Shown: positions 20,200-25,032 of the stretch, in pieces | How the letters are laid out: each line of letters opens with the position of its first letter | How positions within the stretch are numbered: the stretch's first letter is position 1 | DNA from: a virus | Direction: 5' to 3' (one strand) | DNA length: 25,032 bases | Virus record (IMG/VR): IMGVR_UViG_3300030109_005511 | Span: 1-25,032 of that record | The notes under the pieces: generated by a model | What the model was told of the DNA's origin: nothing | The model's database searches: none | The model's input: only the letters and a program-made list of their open reading frames with translations | Made by a program: the position numbers and the translations under genes

Positions 20200-21622
20200 G
20201 GGTTACGACTCTCGATACTTTTCGTACCTCGCAACCCAGTCCGTCGTAAAAGCGTGCTCTCTTCTTATGCATGTGAAACAACGCTGGCGCTGAATCAACA
20301 CAATCAATAACCAATGGACCCTTCTTGTTGTCTGCTCTCCTCATTATTCGCCCTATCCTCTGCTGTATACGACCCATCGATTTAGTTGGCGTCGTCAGTA
20401 TCAACGTATCCAAACCCGGCAAATCCAATCCCTCGTCGGCAACCGTAGTGGCGAAGACGGCTTTGATCTCACGTTCGTCAGCCAACTGTAACACCTCGGC
20501 CCGTTGCTTCTTGCTCATCTTTCCAACCAAAGTCGCAGCACTTATCCCAAGATCACAGGTGGCCTCTGCCATATCAATGCAATGCTGAACCCGGTCAGAC
20601 AACACCAAGACCTGGCGACCGTCACCGACCATGTGTTCAACAAGGTCCAGTATCTTTTGATTGCGGTCCTTGTCCGATGTCATGTCGTTGATCATCTTCA
20701 TCCAGTCTTTGCGACCTTCCGGCTTCCAAAGCGTGGCAAAGAACTTAACCACTGGGGCAAGCACGTTGCCATTATCAATGAGCTCAGGCGTCGTGATGCT
20801 CTTGAGTGTATCACCGAAGTGCCAGTACATGATGTCACCGAGACCATCAGGACGATCCGGTGTAGCCGTAAGCGCCAACCGTATCTTCGCAGGCATGCCC
20901 ATCATTACCGAGCTAAACGTCGCAGCTGGTACGTGATGAGCCTCATCGACGATGCATAGACCAAACTGCTTACCGAACTCCAACAGTTCATCGAATCGCA
21001 TCTTGTATAAAGTCTGGAAGGTAGCGATGACAATCTGACCCGAGTCGTTCTTCTTCTTACCGTCGTACAGTGTGACGTTGGGTACATCGCCAGTAACCGT
21101 GCGGACCTGGGCCTCGATGCGAGACCTCCACTGTTCCGACAAGTCGTTAGTGTGAACCAAGATCACTGCACGAGTCTTGTACTGCAGTATCGAACCGATA
21201 CCCATCATCGTCTTTCCTGCGCCACAAGGTGCAACGATGACCCCCTGTGACTTGCTGACCAAAGCCTCCACTCCCTCGGCTTGATAATCCCTGAGGCTAA
21301 TGCCCCCGTTGAACTTCAACTCAGAGTCTTCATCTCTCAGTGGAGGAAACGATGTCTTGTTAATATGCTTGACCCCATACTCACCGAGGTTGATGCCTCG
21401 AGGAATCATGAGGCCACCACCCCAGTCGTGCCACAAAGGAATCGTCTGACATGCGTAGACGTATTCTTCCGGCATGTTTACCCACTTGCCTTGGTTTCGT
21501 AGCGCTTGGGCTTGTGAGTAGGCCGGGTTTCTACACTTGTACTTTGCCTTAACGTCCTTGAGTATTCGGCTCGTTATGGGTACGAAGTATCCTCCGCTGG
21601 TCACGCATCTGTTGTCTGACAT
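20189..21622 (-). CDS. SF2 DEAH-box helicase
   Basis: The 477-residue product has all core SF2 motifs: Walker A APCGAGKT (131-138), DEAH (226-229), TATP (252-255) and motif VI QRIGRIMR (421-428). The N-terminal ~100 residues are a Pro/Gly-rich extension. This resembles phage UvsW-like and ResIII-type helicases used in recombination and replication restart; no nuclease or methylase domain is fused. The next gene's start overlaps its end by 11 bases. It begins a short operon with the zinc ribbon and SSB. Confidence 0.9.
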   Translation of the reverse strand: MSDNRCVTSGGYFVPITSRILKDVKAKYKCRNPAYSQAQALRNQGKWVNMPEEYVYACQTIPLWHDWGGGLMIPRGINLGEYGVKHINKTSFPPLRDEDSELKFNGGISLRDYQAEGVEALVSKSQGVIVAPCGAGKTMMGIGSILQYKTRAVILVHTNDLSEQWRSRIEAQVRTVTGDVPNVTLYDGKKKNDSGQIVIATFQTLYKMRFDELLEFGKQFGLCIVDEAHHVPAATFSSVMMGMPAKIRLALTATPDRPDGLGDIMYWHFGDTLKSITTPELIDNGNVLAPVVKFFATLWKPEGRKDWMKMINDMTSDKDRNQKILDLVEHMVGDGRQVLVLSDRVQHCIDMAEATCDLGISAATLVGKMSKKQRAEVLQLADEREIKAVFATTVADEGLDLPGLDTLILTTPTKSMGRIQQRIGRIMRRADNKKGPLVIDCVDSAPALFHMHKKRARFYDGLGCEVRKVSRVVTHEL

Positions 21623-21642
21623 GGTGTTCTCTCTGTGTGTTA

Positions 21643-21671
21643 AGTATACTACATTTGGTGTGTTGAGGCAT
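21643..21671 (-). promoter_or_regulatory. Candidate promoter of the helicase-ssb operon
   Basis: A good -10, TATACT, lies at 21643-21648 on the - strand, 21 bases before the helicase start, but no -35 is recognisable at the right distance. The -10 belongs to an AGTAYWCT pattern also seen at the 13063 and 24070 promoters. The 108-base gap upstream otherwise holds nothing I can name. Confidence 0.35.
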
Positions 21672-21730
21672 CTATTCGACCACCGACATGCCTCCCTGCT
21701 CGGCTCATAGGGAAAAAGACAACCCTTGGC

Positions 21731-22837
21731 CTAAACCGCTTCCCTGTCTATATGGAACGACCAGATCTCTTCTTCGGCGTCCCACTCAAGCATCCGCTTG
21801 TTACCGTCCTCATCCTCGAAGAAGGTCATCGTCTTGTCGAACACCAGTTCTCTGATCTCGACTTGCTCTGTTCCTTCCTTGTGGTTGACGAACTTGACTG
21901 GCTCCTCGCGTCTCTCAGGAAGACCATCAGTGAAGTCTTCGCTCATGTCTGGCCATGGCAAGTCATCATCGATTTCTTCCTTTACTTCTGACAACTTGGG
22001 CAGAACTTCCTGAAGAGTCTTGGATACCTCGACGGGCTCCTCCTCGTCCTCTACAAGTTCGTGTCGCTTGCGAAGCATCACGGAGTCAGGGTCGATGGCT
22101 GGAGAAACTGCAGTAGGTTCACCACTGAAGTACTCTTCCAGTTCAATCGGATACCATCCCCACTCGCCCTTCTTCATGCGCTTCTTCCAGCCCAAAGCCT
22201 TCATGGTAGAACCAATGGATAGCTTCACCTTGTGCTTGACCTGCTTCTCAGTCTCTGGCTTGGCCAAGTCGTTGGCAATGAAGTCGTAGTACCGCAGAGC
22301 CAGGTCCAGCGTCGAGATGCCCACATCGTCACGAGTCAGGCGACCATCACCATACTTCATGGCCTCGAGCATATCATCGTCAGGCTTGACCCCTGGTCGT
22401 CCCTTAGACTCATGCTTGGGTGGAGCATCCTCTTTGTAGTCAGCTGTGACCCAGTCGCCGTCGTCAGAGTCTGAAGACTCCATCTCCACAACCTCGTCGT
22501 CCTCAGGCTCATCCTCGATGAATGCCGTTGGCTCAACAGAAGCGGGTGGCTCAGGAATCTCATCAACTCTTTCGTTGTCAACACTGATGTCCTTGGCTGC
22601 GGCAAGCAACCCCAACTCAACCTCTTCCAAGGTTAAAGCCTTTCCGTATGTGCCGGCCATGTAGACCATCACATCAGCAAGAGCTCGCTTTGTTGTTTGA
22701 CGACCATCGCGTTCCAATAGGAACTGGCCTTCCATGTGAAAGAATCTCCCCACAAGATTCTTATCCCTTCGTGCTGCTAGGAATACACTGCGTACCCCCA
22801 CAGCCTTCTTGATGTTCGCAGTATCATCCTGCGGCAT
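21731..22837 (-). CDS. Large acidic hypothetical protein
   Basis: The 368-residue product has an ordered, basic N-terminus (FLAARRDKNLVGRFFHMEGQ) and two long acidic low-complexity stretches (about 100-140 and 255-305). Between them lies a conserved-looking middle domain with a K-x-K-x-K-L-S-I-G-S-T-M-K-A-L-G-W-K-K segment. The C-terminus ends WDAEEEIWSFHIDREAV. The middle region might bind DNA; acidic linkers suggest a scaffold or a DNA mimic. No family is recognised. GGGAGG within the upstream gene's end serves its start. Confidence 0.62.
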   Translation of the reverse strand: MPQDDTANIKKAVGVRSVFLAARRDKNLVGRFFHMEGQFLLERDGRQTTKRALADVMVYMAGTYGKALTLEEVELGLLAAAKDISVDNERVDEIPEPPASVEPTAFIEDEPEDDEVVEMESSDSDDGDWVTADYKEDAPPKHESKGRPGVKPDDDMLEAMKYGDGRLTRDDVGISTLDLALRYYDFIANDLAKPETEKQVKHKVKLSIGSTMKALGWKKRMKKGEWGWYPIELEEYFSGEPTAVSPAIDPDSVMLRKRHELVEDEEEPVEVSKTLQEVLPKLSEVKEEIDDDLPWPDMSEDFTDGLPERREEPVKFVNHKEGTEQVEIRELVFDKTMTFFEDEDGNKRMLEWDAEEEIWSFHIDREAV

Positions 22838-22838
22838 G

Positions 22839-23243
22839 TCACACCTCCCTGTGTGTTTGGTTCAAGTGACGGACCAATGATGCAGCAAGCACCTGCTTAT
22901 CATCATCATCTGGTCCGAACAGCCAAGCATTACGGAGCTTGGTCATAGTATCGAAGCCACCCTTCGACGGGTGAAGCCTCTTCAAAATCAATAGCGCCGC
23001 CGCGAACCCAAGCGGATGCTCGAGGTCCACGGTCAGACACTCCCAAGGCACAGGCATGCTGGTGCCAGTGTTGTCTATAATCATGCAGTGAGTCGGATGC
23101 TCATCACCCCACGGACGAACCGTGAGGGTCTGTTTGTTCTTACTCACCCAACCGGCAGGAGCTTGACCTGGACGGATGCGAACCGGAGTGCCGACCACAA
23201 CGTCCAGCTGTGCCAGCGATGGCATGATGTCAATCCAAGTCAT
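22839..23243 (-). CDS. Hypothetical protein
   Basis: The 134-residue product has a beta-rich first half containing VVVGTPVRIRPGQAPAGWVSKN and VPWECLTVDLEHP, reminiscent of small SH3-like barrels, and a helical second half. Its start overlaps the upstream stop as TAATG and its end is one base from the next gene, so it is a tightly coupled operon member. No known motif is visible. Confidence 0.6.
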   Translation of the reverse strand: MTWIDIMPSLAQLDVVVGTPVRIRPGQAPAGWVSKNKQTLTVRPWGDEHPTHCMIIDNTGTSMPVPWECLTVDLEHPLGFAAALLILKRLHPSKGGFDTMTKLRNAWLFGPDDDDKQVLAASLVRHLNQTHREV

Positions 23244-23821
23244 TACGCCTCCTCTCTTATCTGTGTGTCGCCATCACAAAACCCATCACTAAGCTCTTGC
23301 CTTAGGCGGCACAGTTCCTTTGTTGTCTCGTCGATTCGTTCGATGTACTTGTTCCATGGTGTGATGAGGCAACGGAGTAGGATTTTTCCACCGTGTTTGT
23401 GTTCAACCTCTGCGTCTGGATGAATGATGATTGTCTTTCGACCCTCGCCATCCTTCCTCATCTCACGGTTAGAAACGATAGTGCGCCCATTTTCTAATGC
23501 ATCCAAGATGCCCTCAATCTCCTGTTGTGCCATGTCTCCGACTAAGCGAGTCATTGAGATCACCGCGTTGATGGATGTGCTGGTGGTGTTGGAAGCCGGG
23601 TGCAGATTCATAGGACTGCTACTGACCATCGTAAGGTAGGCTCTCAATGTCGGATGCGACTGTACCTTCTGTCTTTTGTTGGCCCGCTTGAGTCGTCGAA
23701 TCCTTTGGTTCGTATGTTGGCACACCATCTCTACGATGGCTGGCTCACGAAACACTTCACGGAATCGATTGTCCAAGGTGACGTATTCGGTGGGACTCCA
23801 CTCGTTGTTCTCGTCTACCAT
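23243..23821 (-). CDS. Hypothetical helical protein
   Basis: I start at the ATG ending at 23821, which overlaps the upstream TGA; a GTG one codon earlier would be less likely. The 192-residue product is mainly helical, with a basic region (TNQRIRRLKRANKRQKVQ), a Ser/Thr/Asn-rich loop and a central IEGILDALENGRT helix. The C-terminus is charged. The basic helix could contact nucleic acid. Its stop overlaps the next start as TAATG. Not recognised. Confidence 0.58.
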   Translation of the reverse strand: MVDENNEWSPTEYVTLDNRFREVFREPAIVEMVCQHTNQRIRRLKRANKRQKVQSHPTLRAYLTMVSSSPMNLHPASNTTSTSINAVISMTRLVGDMAQQEIEGILDALENGRTIVSNREMRKDGEGRKTIIIHPDAEVEHKHGGKILLRCLITPWNKYIERIDETTKELCRLRQELSDGFCDGDTQIREEA

Positions 23822-24042
23822 CACGCCTCCGCAGGGACGGCAGTCTTAGCCATCTTGTGAAAGAGTTCAGCCTGCTTGGTCAGACTCAGAAGAGCCATCG
23901 CCACCTGGACATCGCCACCAGCGAATGCCAAAGCCTCCTCGCACCAGTCGCCGTCAGCCATAGGCACATCCTTCTCGGCGACGTATTTAATGAACTGCTT
24001 CCACAACTCAATAGGGTCTGTATTTGTTATGTCTTTTTCCAT
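23821..24042 (-). CDS. Small hypothetical protein, first gene of its operon
   Basis: The 73-residue acidic helical protein has no known motif. It lies directly behind a good promoter and a GAGAG leader, and its stop overlaps the next ATG (TGATG). It is the first of four coupled unknown genes running to 21731. Confidence 0.6.
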   Translation of the reverse strand: MEKDITNTDPIELWKQFIKYVAEKDVPMADGDWCEEALAFAGGDVQVAMALLSLTKQAELFHKMAKTAVPAEA

Positions 24043-24069
24043 ATGAAACTCTCTGTGTTTGGTCTGCGT

Positions 24070-24098
24070 AGAGTACTATATAAACGGTATCTCGTCAA
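24070..24098 (-). promoter_or_regulatory. Promoter of the 24042-21731 operon
   Basis: On the - strand TTGACG (24093-24098) and TACTCT (24070-24075) are exactly 17 bases apart, 28 bases before the first ATG. The -35 overlaps the end of the methylase gene. Confidence 0.7.
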
Positions 24099-24634
24099 CA
24101 GGCCGGTAGTGTTGTTTGTTTAACTTCTTCTATTTGATTGCCCCAAGATGACCACCCGTCTTTCTTTGAACGAGCAAACATCTCAAGGTATGGGCCATGA
24201 CTACGAGCCTCAATCATCTCGTAGAACTCACGGGGCTTCTGACTGTGCTTACCCCTCGGCGCGTGAATCCATGAGCCAATCGTCTTGTCGTCAGTCTTCA
24301 CGTTGTAACCCTTGCCCCTGACTCCGAAGAGCAGAAGCTCATGCTGCATGCGGAAGTACTGACCCAGACCCTTCCGGCCTTCCTTCGTCCAGACCACGTT
24401 GGTCTTGTACTTGAACCCCAGCGCACCCATGAGCCAGATGGCATCAGCCAGGTGATTGTTCGTGGCCCACATGTACAGGTGGCAGTCATCAGCTGGACTC
24501 CACACCGGAGCCTGCATGATCACTCGAGGCAAGTCGGGAGTCTTGACCAACGGATAGTGTCGGTCAGCTCCTCGTTTAATCTTGCCCCCACCAGTCTCGT
24601 ACCATGGCGGGTCCATCAGAATGGTGCGGTACAT
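24095..24634 (-). CDS. MT-A70-family adenine methyltransferase
   Basis: The 179-residue product opens with ILMDPPW (catalytic DPPW at residues 8-11), followed by an MT-A70-type pattern. This includes YMWATNNHLADAI, TNVVWTKEG, KHSQKPREFYEMIE and the closing YLEMFARSKKDGWSSWGNQ. It would transfer methyl from S-adenosylmethionine to adenine N6 in DNA, possibly to protect phage DNA from host restriction. No restriction enzyme gene is adjacent. AGGAGG precedes the ATG. It is short for the family, roughly the catalytic core alone. Confidence 0.9.
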   Translation of the reverse strand: MYRTILMDPPWYETGGGKIKRGADRHYPLVKTPDLPRVIMQAPVWSPADDCHLYMWATNNHLADAIWLMGALGFKYKTNVVWTKEGRKGLGQYFRMQHELLLFGVRGKGYNVKTDDKTIGSWIHAPRGKHSQKPREFYEMIEARSHGPYLEMFARSKKDGWSSWGNQIEEVKQTTLPAC

Positions 24635-24674
24635 TACACACCTCCTTGTTGGGTGTTGTTTAGATAGTCTGAGT

Positions 24675-24700
24675 GGGGGAGTAATCCAGGCCCCTCCCCC
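24675..24700. repeat. GC-rich hairpin between methylase and upstream gene
   Basis: GGGGGAG (24675-24681) and CTCCCCC (24694-24700) form a seven-base-pair stem with a 12-base loop. It lies in the 87-base gap upstream of the methylase and has no T-run on either strand, so it is structural or attenuating rather than a classical terminator. Confidence 0.5.
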
Positions 24701-24721
24701 TTACCGGCACTATGAATCATC

Positions 24722-24928
24722 TCAACGGTTCACCTCCGGTGAGTGTTGCGGAGCGTCCTCGGCTTCACTCGGCTTGTCGTCCTTGAGTGTTCGTTGTTCT
24801 ACGATGTAGCCACCAACTTCGTTGAGTATATGAATCAACACGTCATTGGCTTCGTCGGACATGGTATCCATGACTGCTCGAAGAGCTGGTGAAATCGGAT
24901 GAACGTATGGTTTTTTCTCGTCTTTCAT
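24722..24928 (-). CDS. Small hypothetical protein
   Basis: The 68-residue product has a basic, Pro-rich start, an amphipathic helical middle (MDTMSDEANDVLIHILNEVG) and an acidic end. GGAGG lies five bases before the ATG, which overlaps the stop of the upstream gene (TAATG). Function unknown. Confidence 0.58.
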   Translation of the reverse strand: MKDEKKPYVHPISPALRAVMDTMSDEANDVLIHILNEVGGYIVEQRTLKDDKPSEAEDAPQHSPEVNR

Positions 24929-25032
24929 TACGCCTCCACTTCGATTTTGTTTTGAGCAGAACCCGTCAAGGCTTCAAGTAGAAGCGCAAGGTCTTGCTGG
25001 GAGAACAAACTGAAGTCCATCAGTGCATCACC
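24928..25032 (-). CDS. Partial gene, C-terminus only
   Basis: An open frame runs from the right edge of the window to the TAA at 24928-24930. It shows a helical C-terminal stretch (MDFSLFSQQDLALLLEALTG, then an ending NKIEVEA). Its stop overlaps the ATG of the next gene, and a strong ribosome site for that gene lies within it, so it is a real coupled gene. Too little is visible for a function; the ATG at about 25020 may or may not be its start. Confidence 0.5.
   Translation of the reverse strand, partial: GDALMDFSLFSQQDLALLLEALTGSAQNKIEVEA

Noticed and set aside
20504-20959. 151-codon + strand frame
   Set aside because: It lies wholly antisense to the SF2 helicase, whose motifs are complete.

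Overview
The window looks like part of the genome of a tailed double-stranded DNA phage (Caudoviricetes), probably infecting a Gram-negative aquatic bacterium. The grounds are a tail-fibre-like protein with a NVGIGT-type repeat, a lysis cluster of small membrane proteins, a lambda-type exonuclease/RecT pair, a DnaG-like primase next to a VapE-type ATPase, SSB, an SF2 helicase, a phage tRNA, an orphan MT-A70 methylase and very tight gene packing. No terminase, portal, capsid, DNA polymerase or integrase lies in the window, so lifestyle and exact host remain open. No rRNA, IS element or CRISPR array is present, and no gap without a gene exceeds about 300 bases.

Layout. (1) Positions 1-8706, + strand: late genes. 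First come virion-surface/fibre-type beta-rich proteins, many of which are paralogues of each other (1377/3677; 1736/2620; 4082/4470/5288/5737). Then comes a lysis-type cluster (6129-8706) of membrane and coiled-coil proteins around a YkuD-like candidate endolysin. (2) 8707-13044, - strand: a zinc-ribbon membrane protein, a palindrome-rich non-coding island (about 9014-9228), a tandem pair of DUF2589-like proteins with an FmdB-type zinc ribbon, then an unknown protein, RecT and a YqaJ exonuclease. (3) 13158-13673, + strand: a Cro/CI-like repressor and a histone-H1-like Lys/Ala/Pro-tailed protein, diverging from the recombination operon across a two-promoter switch. (4) 13670-17149, - strand: two unknown genes, VapE, primase and an HTH regulator with its own palindromic operator. 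(5) 17289-18060, + strand: two more copies of the virion beta-protein family, isolated from the late operon and with their own promoter. (6) 18061-19437: a winged-helix-like gene (-), two membrane/coiled-coil genes (+) and a HExxH membrane protein (-). (7) 19454-25032, - strand: tRNA-Asn, ssb, an NrdR-like zinc ribbon, an SF2 helicase, a block of unrecognised overlapping genes and an MT-A70 methylase, running off the right edge.

How it fits together: the - strand modules carry early functions (recombination, replication, DNA modification), while the + strand carries late structural and lysis functions with small regulatory islands between them. The most unusual parts are the expanded ~125-residue virion protein family, including a pair placed among early genes, and the terminator-bounded DUF2589-pair/FmdB cassette ending in a palindrome-rich non-coding island. 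Others are a repeated operator-like motif and a possible lost or shifted acidic C-terminal tail on the gene beside recT.
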